From JANNRA01 sp031401035 (GTDB lineage: Bacteria > Desulfobacterota > Binatia > HRBIN30 > CADEER01): a stretch of 64,000 nucleotides of DNA. This document shows positions 1 to 7,395 of this stretch, in pieces (position 1 is the stretch's first letter; every line of letters starts with the position of its first letter). The notes below the pieces were generated by a model. The model saw nothing but the letters and a program-made list of their open reading frames with translations, searched no databases and was not told where the DNA came from. The stretch lies in the NCBI GenBank assembly GCA_031401035.1, contig JANNRA010000150.1, positions 20,533 through 84,532 on the forward strand. The letters run 5' to 3'. The position numbers were made by a program, and so were the translations under genes.

Positions 1-250
1 GTCGGTCGGCGCCGCGCGGGATGATGTCCTCTTTGGTGAGGAACTTCAGCGGGTCGGCCATCAAGGTGTTGACCAGGCCGGCGCCGGCGAAGCCGAAGAT
101 GGCGGCGCGGTTGGCGCCGATGCGGTCGTGGATGAGGGCGCTGCCCTTGCGCTCGACCCAGCCGAGCAGGCCGGCGAGTTGCAGGGCGTTCAGGGTCACG
201 GCGAGCGCGAGGATTGCCGAAATGCCGAGATCGATGAGCAGCGATTCCAT
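1..250 (-). CDS. nuoH: NADH-quinone oxidoreductase subunit H, partial (N-terminus)
   Basis: Complex I membrane subunit next to the quinone site and the proton-pumping arm. Only the first 83 codons are in the window; the gene runs off the left edge. ATG at 250-248 begins a hydrophobic helix. This is followed by V-E-R-K-G-S-A-L and D-R-I-G-A-N-R (the ERK..R.GPNR-like signature) and by A-D-P-L-K-F-L-T-K-E-D-I-I-P, which is diagnostic of NuoH. It lies 42 nt after nuoE in the same operon. In E. coli order nuoF and nuoG would separate nuoE from nuoH; here they are absent. Identification is confident; completeness cannot be judged. Confidence 0.88.
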   Translation of the reverse strand, partial: MESLLIDLGISAILALAVTLNALQLAGLLGWVERKGSALIHDRIGANRAAIFGFAGAGLVNTLMADPLKFLTKEDIIPRGADR

Positions 251-292
251 GTGCGAACGACTCTGCCTGCTAGCAACCGACGCGAGCGCGGT

Positions 293-772
293 CTAACCCC
301 GCGCCAGGCGGTCGACGATTTCGAGCGTGCGCTCGGGGGTGAGATCCTCCCAGTAGTCGTCGTTGACCTGCATCATGGGCGCGGTGCCGCACGAGCCGAG
401 GCACTCGGCCTCGCTGAGAGAGAAGATGCCGTCGGCCGTCGTCTCGCCGACGCCGATACCGAGGCGGCTGCGCAGGCAGGTGACGATGTCCTCGGCGCCG
501 CGCAGCGCACACGACAGGTTGGTACAGACCTGCACATGGTGCCGGCCCATCGGCCGCTTGTAGTACATGGTGTAAAACGAGGCGACCGAGGCGACGAAGG
601 CGGGCGGCAGCTCGAGCAGGTCGGCGACGTAGAGCATCACCTCGGGACTCAGCCAGCCGAACTCCTCCTGCGCCAGCCACAGCGTCGGCATGATCGCCGC
701 CCGCGTGATCGGGTAGCGGGTCAGGTAGGTCTCGAACTTCGCCTGCGCGGCGGGGGAGAAGGCGACGGTCAT
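293..772 (-). CDS. nuoE: NADH-quinone oxidoreductase subunit E (24 kDa, 2Fe-2S)
   Basis: Peripheral-arm subunit of complex I carrying the N1a [2Fe-2S] cluster. The 159-residue product has the thioredoxin-like fold signature and the four cluster cysteines, C83-x4-C88 and C124-x3-C128. A longer frame from 793 exists, but ATG at 772 starts one base after the nuoD stop (TGA-G-ATG), typical translational coupling, so I prefer it. NuoE normally pairs with NuoF for NADH oxidation; no nuoF is in this cluster, so its partner must be encoded elsewhere or the subunit serves a different electron-input module. Confidence 0.93.
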   Translation of the reverse strand: MTVAFSPAAQAKFETYLTRYPITRAAIMPTLWLAQEEFGWLSPEVMLYVADLLELPPAFVASVASFYTMYYKRPMGRHHVQVCTNLSCALRGAEDIVTCLRSRLGIGVGETTADGIFSLSEAECLGSCGTAPMMQVNDDYWEDLTPERTLEIVDRLARG

Positions 773-773
773 C

Positions 774-1988
774 TCAGCGATCGCACTCGCCACCGATCAT
801 GTTGACCATGCCGAAGGTGGTGATGATGTCGGCGACCATGTGGCCCTTGAGCATGTCGCCCAGGGCGCCCATGGCGAAAAAACACGGTGGGCGCACGCGA
901 CACCGATACGGGCGGCCGCTGCCGTCGCTGACGATGTAGAAGCCGACCTCGCCGTTGCCGCCCTCGACCGCCTGATACACCTCGCCGGCGGGCACCTTCG
1001 CCCCCTCCATGATCAGCTTGAAGTGGTGCATCAGGCCTTCGATCGAGTTGTAGACCTTGTGCTTCTCGGGCAGCACGTAGCGCGGGTCGTCGAGGCGGAT
1101 CGGGCCGTCGGGAATCTCGCGCAGGCCCTGCTCGACGATGCGCATGCTCTGCTCGATCTCGCTGACGCGCACCAGGAAGCGGTCGTAGTTGTCGCCGGCG
1201 GCGCCGACCGGCACCTCGAAGTCGAAGCGCTCGTAGCCCGAATACGGATGCGCCCGGCGCACGTCGTAGGGTACGCCGGCGGCGCGCAGCAACGGGCCGG
1301 TGATGCCGAAGCTGATCGCGTCGTCCGCCGAGATAGCGCCGACGCCGACCATGCGATCGTAGAAGATGCGGTTGCGCGTCAGCAGCTTGTCGCAGTCGCT
1401 CAACACGCCGCGCAGGTTGACGAACGCCGCCGCGACGCGGGCGTTGATGTCGCGCGGCAGGTCGCGGGTGACGCCGCCGATGCGCGTGTACGAGATCGTC
1501 AGCCGCGCCCCGGTCACCGCTTCAATGATGTCCCAGAGGAACTCGCGCGACTCGTTGGTCAGGAACCCCACCGTCTGCGCGCCGGCCTCCGCCGCGCCCA
1601 TGCCCAGACACGTGAGGTGGTCGCAGATACGCGAGATCTCGCTCATGATGACGCGGATGTACTGGCAGCGCTCCGGCACTTCGACGCCGCACAGCCGTTC
1701 GACGCCGAGGATGAAGCCGACGTTGTTGATGATCGGCGAGACGTAGTTGAGGCGATCGGTGTAGGGGATCGCCTGCGTCCAGGTCCCCTGCTCGATCATC
1801 TTCTCGAAGCCGCGGTGCAGGTAGCCGACCTCGGTATCGCAGGCCAGGATCACCTCGCCGTCGAGCCGCAGGTTGAGCTTGATCGTCCCGTGCGTCGCCG
1901 GATGGGCCGGGCCCATCTGGATGTCCATGACCTCCTCGGACGGGTCGACCTCGATCGAGAAGCGCTGGTCTGTCACCTGCAGGGCCAT
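774..1988 (-). CDS. nuoD: NADH-quinone oxidoreductase subunit D (49 kDa)
   Basis: Quinone-binding 49-kDa subunit of complex I, 404 residues, normal length. The N-terminal G-P-A-H-P-A-T-H-G motif (about residues 26-34), E-V-G-Y-L-H-R-G-F-E-K, and the C-terminal R-P-P-C-F-F-A-M-G region are typical. A longer frame extends to 2183, but ATG at 1988-1986 shares its A with the nuoC stop (TGATG), so this start is favoured. Translationally coupled to nuoC upstream and nuoE downstream. Confidence 0.95.
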   Translation of the reverse strand: MALQVTDQRFSIEVDPSEEVMDIQMGPAHPATHGTIKLNLRLDGEVILACDTEVGYLHRGFEKMIEQGTWTQAIPYTDRLNYVSPIINNVGFILGVERLCGVEVPERCQYIRVIMSEISRICDHLTCLGMGAAEAGAQTVGFLTNESREFLWDIIEAVTGARLTISYTRIGGVTRDLPRDINARVAAAFVNLRGVLSDCDKLLTRNRIFYDRMVGVGAISADDAISFGITGPLLRAAGVPYDVRRAHPYSGYERFDFEVPVGAAGDNYDRFLVRVSEIEQSMRIVEQGLREIPDGPIRLDDPRYVLPEKHKVYNSIEGLMHHFKLIMEGAKVPAGEVYQAVEGGNGEVGFYIVSDGSGRPYRCRVRPPCFFAMGALGDMLKGHMVADIITTFGMVNMIGGECDR

Positions 1989-2521
1989 CAGAACCTCCAC
2001 CCCGTCTCGATCGGGTCGCGCTCGGGCACCAGCGGCTGGCGCTTGTCGACCGGGTAGTCCTTGCGCAGCGGATGGCCGATGAACTCCTCGTACATCAGGA
2101 TGCGGCGCGGGTCCGGATGGCCGACGAAGCGGATGCCGAGCATGTCCCAGCATTCCCGCTCGAGCCAGTTGGCGCTCTTCCACAGCGGCGTCAGCGAGTG
2201 CGCCCAGGCATCCTCCTCGCCCACCCGCACCTTCACGCGCAGCCGGTGGCCGTGCGTCAGGGAGTTGAGATGGTAGACGACCTCGAAGCGCGGCAGCTTG
2301 CCGAAGTAGTCGACGGCGGTGAGGTCGGCCAGGGCGTTGAAGGCCAGCTCCGGTTGGTCGCGCAACAGCGCGCAGACCGCCGGCGCGTCGTCGCGACGCA
2401 GGACGATCGACGCCTCGTCGAAGGCGATCAGGCTGTCGCTCACCGACTCTCCGGCCGCCGCGCGCACCGCTTCGACCAGCGCTTCCGGACTCAGTCCCAC
2501 TTCAACGCGCCCTTCTTCCAC
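1988..2521 (-). CDS. nuoC: NADH-quinone oxidoreductase subunit C (30 kDa)
   Basis: 30-kDa subunit of the complex I Q-module, 177 residues when started at GTG 2521; a shorter in-frame GTG lies at 2500. Either way it overlaps or abuts the end of nuoA (stop 2493-2491). The family signature lies in the segment W-L-E-R-E-C-W-D-M-L-G-I-R-F-x-G-H-P-D-P-R-R-I-L (about residues 122-147), and the C-terminus ends P-I-E-T-G-W-R-F. It is separate from nuoD, not fused as in E. coli. The usual neighbour nuoB is missing between nuoA and nuoC. Confidence 0.93.
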   Translation of the reverse strand: MEEGRVEVGLSPEALVEAVRAAAGESVSDSLIAFDEASIVLRRDDAPAVCALLRDQPELAFNALADLTAVDYFGKLPRFEVVYHLNSLTHGHRLRVKVRVGEEDAWAHSLTPLWKSANWLERECWDMLGIRFVGHPDPRRILMYEEFIGHPLRKDYPVDKRQPLVPERDPIETGWRF

Positions 2522-2847
2522 TCATAGAGGAGGCCGATCACGGCGAGGAACAGGAACACGCTCATCGCCGCGAAGCCCTGCCAGCCGAGTTCACGGAAGA
2601 CCACCGCGTAGGGGTACATGAACACCACCTCGACGTCGAAGACGATGAAGAGGATGGCGGTCAGGTAGAACTTGACCGAAAAGCGCCCCCAGGCGGGCCC
2701 ACTCGGCTCGTTGCCGCACTCGAAGATCTCGAGTTTGGTGTCGGTGCGGTTGCGCGGACTGAGGAAGCGGTTGGCGTTGACCATGACCGTGACCACGATC
2801 AGCGCCAGCGCGAAGGTGATCAGGACCGGAATGTATTGAGCCAGCAT
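2491..2847 (-). CDS. nuoA: NADH-quinone oxidoreductase subunit A
   Basis: Small membrane subunit of complex I (118 residues) contributing to the quinone channel. Three hydrophobic helices (about 5-25, 63-83, 90-108) flank the conserved loop with I-F-E-C-G-N-E-P (Cys about 44). The open frame extends to 2895, but the extra 16 residues are Arg-rich; ATG 2847 gives the normal M-L-A-Q-Y-I-P-V-L start. First gene of the visible nuo operon. Its 3' end overlaps the nuoC frame by up to 31 nt. Confidence 0.93.
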   Translation of the reverse strand: MLAQYIPVLITFALALIVVTVMVNANRFLSPRNRTDTKLEIFECGNEPSGPAWGRFSVKFYLTAILFIVFDVEVVFMYPYAVVFRELGWQGFAAMSVFLFLAVIGLLYEWKKGALKWD

Positions 2848-2901
2848 CGCGGTTCGTCGGGGTCTGGAGCGGTCTCGGCGGGCGGGTCCGCCCAACGCGA
2901 C

Positions 2902-2930
2902 GGCTTATGCAAAGGGATATGGACTGTCAA
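2902..2930 (-). promoter_or_regulatory. Candidate promoter of the nuo operon
   Basis: On the minus strand TTGACA (2930-2925) is followed after 17 nt by TAAGCC (2907-2902). The -35 is a perfect consensus but the -10 is weak. Transcription would begin near 2895, about 48 nt before the nuoA ATG. The only sizeable gap upstream of nuoA is here, which supports the location. Confidence 0.4.
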
Positions 2931-2979
2931 CTAGACTACTTTTGACCCCTCGCCCAGCGGCCTGCTAGTGGCGGCGGGC

Positions 2980-4062
2980 ATGAACGGCGTCGAGCCGGCC
3001 GTCGCGGCGCGCGTCGGCGAGTTGGTCCGCCCGCGCTTCGGCGCCGCGACGGCCGTCGAGCGTCTCGTGCCGCTGGCCGGCGACGCGTCGACCCGCCGCT
3101 ACGCACGCGCCTGGCTGCGCGGCGCCGGCGCGCCGGCGACGACGGTGGCGATGCTGCTCGCCGACCGCGGCATCGCCATGTCGTCCGACGAGCTGGCGGT
3201 CTTCGCCGCGCCCCTGCGCGAACTGCCGTACGTCAACGTGCACCGCTTTCTCGACGACCTCGGTGTCGCCATCCCGGCGCTCTACGTCGATGCCGCCGAC
3301 GAGGGCCTGCTGCTGCTCGAGGACATCGGCGACACGCCGCTCTGGGACGCGGTGCAGAACCGACCCGGCGAGGAGCAGGCGGCGCTGTTCGAAGGCGCCA
3401 TCGACCAGCTGCTGACCATTCAGCTCGCCGGGACGGCGCGGCGCGACGCCGACTGCATCGCCTTCCAGCAGGCCTTCGACCGCGCCCTGTACGACTGGGA
3501 GTTCGAGCATTTCCTCGAGTACGGCCTGGTCGATCGGGTCGCGACGCTGCCGGCGAGCGAACTCGCCGAACTGCGCCAGCACTTCGGCCGCATCTCGGCG
3601 CGGCTCGACGCGCAGCCGCGCGTGCTGACGCACCGCGACTTCCACGCCTGGAACGTCTACGTCCAGGACGGCCGCATCCGCGTCATCGACTTCCAGGACG
3701 CCCTGCTCGCCGCCGCGCCGTACGACCTGGCGACGCTGCTCGGCGACCGCGACACCCGCCAGGTCGTCAAGCCGGCCCTCGAGGAACGCCTGCTCGACCA
3801 CTATCGACGCGGCTGGGCGGCGCGCGGCGGCGCCGCCTGGACGGCGACCGGCCTGTGGGACGTGTACGCCGACTGCGCTCTGCAGAAGGCTTTCAAGGTC
3901 GTCGGCCGCTTCCACTACCTCGATCGCGTCAAGGGCAAGCCCGGCTACCTACGCTACCTGCCGGGCACCTGGGCGCAGATCGCCCGCCTGCTGGCGGCGC
4001 GCCCCGACCTCGAACCGGTACGGCGCATCCTCGCCCAGTACGCGCCGGAGCTGCGCGCGTGA
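2980..4062 (+). CDS. amgK: Sugar kinase of the aminoglycoside-phosphotransferase fold, AmgK-like (MurNAc/GlcNAc-1-kinase)
   Basis: Predicted cytosolic kinase that phosphorylates MurNAc/GlcNAc at the anomeric carbon in peptidoglycan recycling. The APH-fold catalytic loop L-T-H-R-D-F-H-A-W-N (about residues 217-226) and the metal-binding D-F-Q-D-A are intact, and L-L-L-L-E-D-I-G-D is the usual family segment. ATG 2980 gives 360 residues; an in-frame GTG at 2968 is possible, and neither start has a strong ribosome site. The MurU-like uridylyltransferase begins 7 nt after the stop, and that pairing is the main reason to prefer AmgK over another APH-family kinase. Confidence 0.8.
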   Translation: MNGVEPAVAARVGELVRPRFGAATAVERLVPLAGDASTRRYARAWLRGAGAPATTVAMLLADRGIAMSSDELAVFAAPLRELPYVNVHRFLDDLGVAIPALYVDAADEGLLLLEDIGDTPLWDAVQNRPGEEQAALFEGAIDQLLTIQLAGTARRDADCIAFQQAFDRALYDWEFEHFLEYGLVDRVATLPASELAELRQHFGRISARLDAQPRVLTHRDFHAWNVYVQDGRIRVIDFQDALLAAAPYDLATLLGDRDTRQVVKPALEERLLDHYRRGWAARGGAAWTATGLWDVYADCALQKAFKVVGRFHYLDRVKGKPGYLRYLPGTWAQIARLLAARPDLEPVRRILAQYAPELRA

Positions 4063-4069
4063 GCGCCGC

Positions 4070-4804
4070 ATGAGGGCAATGATCCTCGCCGCCGGCTTCG
4101 GCAGCCGGCTGCGCCCGCTCACCGACCGCATCCCCAAGCCGCTGGTCACCGTCGGCGGCCATCCCCTCATCGCCTATCCGCTGGCGCTGCTGCGCGCCGC
4201 CGGCATCCGCGAGGTGATCGTCAACCTGCACCACCGCGGCGACGCCATCCGCGCCACCCTCGGCGACGGCGCGGCGTACGGTATGACGGTCACGTACTCC
4301 GACGAGCCCGCCATCCTCGACACCGGCGGTGGCATCCGCCAGGCGCAGGGCTTTCTCGGCGGCGACCGATTCCTGGTGCTCAACTCCGACTGCATCATGG
4401 ACCTCGATCTGCGCGCCCTCATCGCCTGGCATGCGCACCGTCGCGCCCTCGCCACCATGGTGCTGCGCCCTGACCGCGAGGTGGCGCGCTACGGCGCCGT
4501 CGAGATCGACGCCGACCAGCGCATCCGCCGCTTTCTCGGCCAGCCGGCCGGCCTCGACGCGGCGCTGACGCCGCTGATGTTCACCGGCGTACACGTCTTC
4601 GAGCCGGCGGTGTTCGACCATATGGCACAGGGACGGTTCGGCATCACCCGGCAGACCTACCCGGCCATGCTGGCGGCCGGATGCGCGCTGTTCGGCTATG
4701 TCTTCGACGGCTACTGGCGCGTCCTCGACACCCACGCCGGCCTCGCCGAGGGGCGCCACGACCTCGCCACGCGCGTCTGCATCAGACCGCAACATCAACC
4801 TTGA
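4070..4804 (+). CDS. murU: Nucleotidyltransferase, MurU-like (MurNAc-alpha-1-phosphate uridylyltransferase)
   Basis: Predicted to convert MurNAc-1-P and UTP into UDP-MurNAc, bypassing de novo MurA/MurB synthesis. The 244-residue protein opens with the nucleotidyltransferase signature A-A-G-F-G-S-R-L-R-P-L-T-D-R-I-P-K-P-L (residues 6-24) and contains N-S-D (about 105) for metal binding. ATG at 4070 is followed by another at 4079. Forms a two-gene unit with the kinase upstream. Related sugar nucleotidyltransferases share these motifs, so the MurU name rests partly on context. Confidence 0.8.
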   Translation: MRAMILAAGFGSRLRPLTDRIPKPLVTVGGHPLIAYPLALLRAAGIREVIVNLHHRGDAIRATLGDGAAYGMTVTYSDEPAILDTGGGIRQAQGFLGGDRFLVLNSDCIMDLDLRALIAWHAHRRALATMVLRPDREVARYGAVEIDADQRIRRFLGQPAGLDAALTPLMFTGVHVFEPAVFDHMAQGRFGITRQTYPAMLAAGCALFGYVFDGYWRVLDTHAGLAEGRHDLATRVCIRPQHQP

Positions 4805-4856
4805 CTTACTGCGTCATGGATCAGTAGCCTTCGAACAGTCGTTTGAATGAGGGTCG

Positions 4857-6206
4857 ATGGGAATCACCCTGGTCCAAAAAAGCGATCCGCGGGTTCGCAA
4901 GAAAAATCCCAAGATCGCCCTGGTGCTCGCCGGTGGCGCGATCACCGGCGGCGCCTTCAAGTTGGGCGGCCTCAAGGCCCTCGACGACTTCCTGGTCAAC
5001 CGCAAGACCACCGAGTTCGATACCTACATCGGGCTCTCCGCCGGGGCGGTGCTGGCGGCACCGCTCGCCGCCGCCGTCAGCCCCGGCGAGATGATCAAAA
5101 GCCTGGAGGGCAAGTCGAGCGAGATCGACCTGTTCCGGGCCCGCGACTTTTACAGCGTCAACACCGCCGAGCTGCTGCAGCGGCCGCTGCAGTACGCCTT
5201 CGCGCTGGCGGCTTTCGTGCCCGGCTCGCTGGTCGACGTGCTGCGCAACACCCCGAAGCTGTCGAGCGATCTGGCCACCGCCCTGCGCGAATTCGTCCGC
5301 CAGCCGTCGCCGAGCGCCCTGCCGCGGCTGCTGACACCGCTCGCCGAGGCGATCTTCACCCGCCGCGACTTCCCCTCGCTGCTCGACCATCTGCCGAGCG
5401 GCTTCTTCGACAACGCCAGCATCGAACGCTTCGTCCGGCGCAACCTGCAGCAGGTCGGGCTGAGCAACGACTTCCGCACGTTGTACCGGCGCACCAAGCG
5501 CGAGCTGTACATCAGCGCCATGAACCTCGACACCTCCGAGCGCGTCGTCTTCGGCCATGACGAGGACGCCTCGGTGACCATCTCCGAGGCCGTACAGGCA
5601 TCGACCGCACTACCCGGGTTTTACAAGCCGGCGCGCATCAAGGGGGTCGACTACGTCGACGGCAGCGTGCGCCGCACCGCCAACCTCGATGTCGCCGTCG
5701 AGCACGGCGCCGACCTGATCATCTGCTACAACCCGTTCCGGCCGTTCTCGAACCGTGTCCGCCGGCGCTTCAACGCCGCCACCGGCCGCTACGACTACGA
5801 CGGCACGCCGCTCGCCGAGAGCGGCGTCCTCAGCGTCCTCAACCAGGTCTTCCGCACCCTGCTGCACTCGCGCCTGCAGTACGGCCTGCGCGAGTACCGC
5901 GACGACCCGAACTTCCGCGGCGACATCATCGTCGTCGAGCCGCGCGAGACCGACGCCCACTTCTTCGAGCTCAACGCCCTCTCCTATTGGGAACGCCTGC
6001 GCGCCGCGCAGCTGGGCTACCGCTCGGTCAGCGAGTCGATCGAACGCCAGTACGACGTGGTGAAGTCGATCCTCGGACGCTACGGCCTCACCATCACCCG
6101 CCGCGAGGTGCGCGAGAGCGTCGACCGCATGCGCGGCGAGGACGTCCGCGACGCCGCCGAGACCCTGGCGCGCGAGATCCCCACGCGGCGCCTGCGCGCC
6201 GCCTGA
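4857..6206 (+). CDS. Patatin-like phospholipase
   Basis: Predicted lipid acyl hydrolase, 449 residues. It has the oxyanion loop G-G-A-I-T-G-G-A-F-K (about 26-35), the nucleophile elbow G-L-S-A-G (Ser about 61) and the catalytic Asp in Y-V-D-G-S (about 268), so the Ser/Asp dyad is intact. No signal peptide or clear membrane segment. The C-terminal 130 residues are charged and lack a domain I recognise. Starts 52 nt after murU; a bidirectional hairpin terminator follows its stop. Confidence 0.88.
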   Translation: MGITLVQKSDPRVRKKNPKIALVLAGGAITGGAFKLGGLKALDDFLVNRKTTEFDTYIGLSAGAVLAAPLAAAVSPGEMIKSLEGKSSEIDLFRARDFYSVNTAELLQRPLQYAFALAAFVPGSLVDVLRNTPKLSSDLATALREFVRQPSPSALPRLLTPLAEAIFTRRDFPSLLDHLPSGFFDNASIERFVRRNLQQVGLSNDFRTLYRRTKRELYISAMNLDTSERVVFGHDEDASVTISEAVQASTALPGFYKPARIKGVDYVDGSVRRTANLDVAVEHGADLIICYNPFRPFSNRVRRRFNAATGRYDYDGTPLAESGVLSVLNQVFRTLLHSRLQYGLREYRDDPNFRGDIIVVEPRETDAHFFELNALSYWERLRAAQLGYRSVSESIERQYDVVKSILGRYGLTITRREVRESVDRMRGEDVRDAAETLAREIPTRRLRAA

Positions 6207-6235
6207 TCCGGGTTCCCGCGCGGGCCCAGAACGCG

Positions 6236-6263
6236 AAAAAGCCCTCCGGGGTTTCCGGAGGGC
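6236..6263. terminator. Bidirectional intrinsic terminator
   Basis: A perfect 9-bp stem (6241-6249 with 6255-6263, GCCCTCCGG/CCGGAGGGC) has a 5-nt loop. On the plus strand it is followed by CTTTCC; on the minus strand the A5 run at 6236-6240 reads as TTTTT, making it a classic terminator for the small Lys-rich gene. It lies between two convergent genes. Confidence 0.75.
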
Positions 6264-6356
6264 CTTTCCGTTGGGCCCGAAGGCCCGTGCCTGTGCGAGA
6301 GGGAAAAAAGCTGGGCCGAATGAATGGCCTGGTTCGGTCGGTGTTACCGGACGGTG

Positions 6357-6458
6357 TTACTTCTTCTTCTTGGCGGTCGCCTTCTTCTTCGCAGGAGCCT
6401 TCTTCTTGGCCTTCGACGCCGCCTTCTTTGCAGGAGCCTTCTTCTTTGCTGCAGGCAT
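6357..6458 (-). CDS. 33-residue Lys/Ala/Pro-rich histone-H1-like peptide
   Basis: ATG at 6458-6456 opens a 33-codon frame ending TAA at 6359-6357. About half the residues are Lys and most others are Ala, with repeated A-P-A-K-K and A-K-K-K units and a terminal four-Lys run. This resembles the tails of bacterial histone-H1-like proteins, so nucleic-acid binding is likely (inference). Support that it is real: a strong ribosome site GAGGAGG six bases before the ATG, a good promoter at 6561-6590 and an intrinsic terminator at 6236-6263. It could instead be a degraded remnant of a longer H1-like protein, but all expression signals are intact. Confidence 0.72.
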   Translation of the reverse strand: MPAAKKKAPAKKAASKAKKKAPAKKKATAKKKK

Positions 6459-6560
6459 GTGAACCTCCTCAACTGAGTTTAGGTTGGATTGCTGAGACTG
6501 TCTTGGCCCCTCTCATCACAGGCACTGTCCTCATCAGCCATCCACCACCCATCCAACGTG

Positions 6561-6590
6561 AGTATAGGAAAAGTCTGGCGCAGCCGTCAA
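6561..6590 (-). promoter_or_regulatory. Sigma70-type promoter of the Lys-rich small gene
   Basis: Minus strand: TTGACG (6590-6585), 18-nt spacer, TATACT (6566-6561). The predicted start near 6553 gives a leader of about 95 nt before the ATG at 6458. It sits in a locally AT-rich stretch (6540-6700) unlike the GC-rich surroundings. Confidence 0.65.
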
Positions 6591-6737
6591 CAGTGGAAAT
6601 GCCATTTTGGAAAGTTTTTTCTAAAGCCAAATCGGTAGAGCTGGCGAGGATAATCCCGGTCTTAGAATGGTGTTGGGTCTGGACAGACCGGCCAGCGTAG
6701 CAGAGTGTTTTAGACACACACCACGACCCCATGTGGT

Positions 6738-6761
6738 ACAAAACCCTTTGTGCCACAAGGG
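6738..6761 (-). terminator. Probable intrinsic terminator downstream of the zf-TFIIB gene
   Basis: Minus strand reads CCCTTGTGGCACAAAGGG (6761-6744) followed by TTTTGT. The arms CCCTT/AAGGG pair, with a bulged A and two further pairs. It lies 60-85 nt after the stop at 6824. The rest of 6459-6823 (365 nt) holds only the promoter above and no convincing gene; the open frame 6469-6780 has no protein-like composition. Confidence 0.42.
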
Positions 6762-6823
6762 CTGGATGCGGGAGCTGCACTTTTGCCGCAGCGCGTCAAA
6801 GCCGTCGAGGTGGAGACGGCGCG

Positions 6824-7390
6824 TCAGCGCAGCAGCAGGCGCAGCAGGGTGGCGAGGGCAAGCCACGGCGCCGCGTTGCGCAGCCAGGCGTGCCAGTCGA
6901 GTTCATCGACCGGTGCGTCATCGGTGGCGTAGGTGACGGCGTCGAGGTTGGCGACGTGCGGCCAGGCGCGTGCGTCGCCGAGGGCTCGCGTCAGGTGCGG
7001 CAGCGCGTTGACTGGGGGGACGGGGGCGCGTTGCTTGGCACGCCGGAGGGAGCCGCGGTTGAGCCAGAGGCCGTCGCAGACGGCGCAGCGTTCGATGGCG
7101 GCGTCGGCCGGCAGGACGGGATCGCTGAACGGTCGCAGGGCGGTGCGGCAACGTGGGCAGCGGCCGGGCGTCGTCGGCAGCGGCGTCGCGGCGGCGAGCG
7201 AGGTTTCGTCGACCGGGTCGAGGCGGGCAGCCTCGTCGGCGGCGAGGGGGTAGAGTTCCCAGCGATCGCACCAGATGCCGCCGCAGCGCGGGCACTGGTC
7301 GAGCAGCAGGCAGTAGCCGCTGCGGGCGCGGGCGCGGACGGCACGCAGGGGCGCGCGGCAGTGTGGACAGTCAGCGGGCGCGCTGGGCAT
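6824..7390 (-). CDS. Double zinc-ribbon (zf-TFIIB) membrane-tailed protein
   Basis: 188 residues with two zf-TFIIB units: C-P-H-C ... C-P-R-C-G-G-I-W-C-D-R (about 8-45) and C-P-R-C ... C-A-V-C-D-G-L-W-L-N-R (about 77-113). A short hydrophobic helix at the extreme C-terminus (about 168-187, ending L-L-R-L-L-L-R) may anchor it. Function unknown. It starts 5 nt after the HtpX stop, in an eno-lemA-htpX-zf run. Such zinc ribbons often accompany membrane-quality-control genes, which suggests but does not prove a role with HtpX/LemA. Confidence 0.75.
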   Translation of the reverse strand: MPSAPADCPHCRAPLRAVRARARSGYCLLLDQCPRCGGIWCDRWELYPLAADEAARLDPVDETSLAAATPLPTTPGRCPRCRTALRPFSDPVLPADAAIERCAVCDGLWLNRGSLRRAKQRAPVPPVNALPHLTRALGDARAWPHVANLDAVTYATDDAPVDELDWHAWLRNAAPWLALATLLRLLLR

Positions 7391-7395
7391 CGCCG

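Noticed and set aside
4801..4829. TTGACT at 4801 as a promoter for the patatin gene
   Set aside because: No acceptable -10 at 16-18 nt spacing.
6469..6780. 103-residue minus-strand frame upstream of the Lys-rich gene
   Set aside because: It crosses the promoter and terminator, has no ribosome site and no protein-like pattern.
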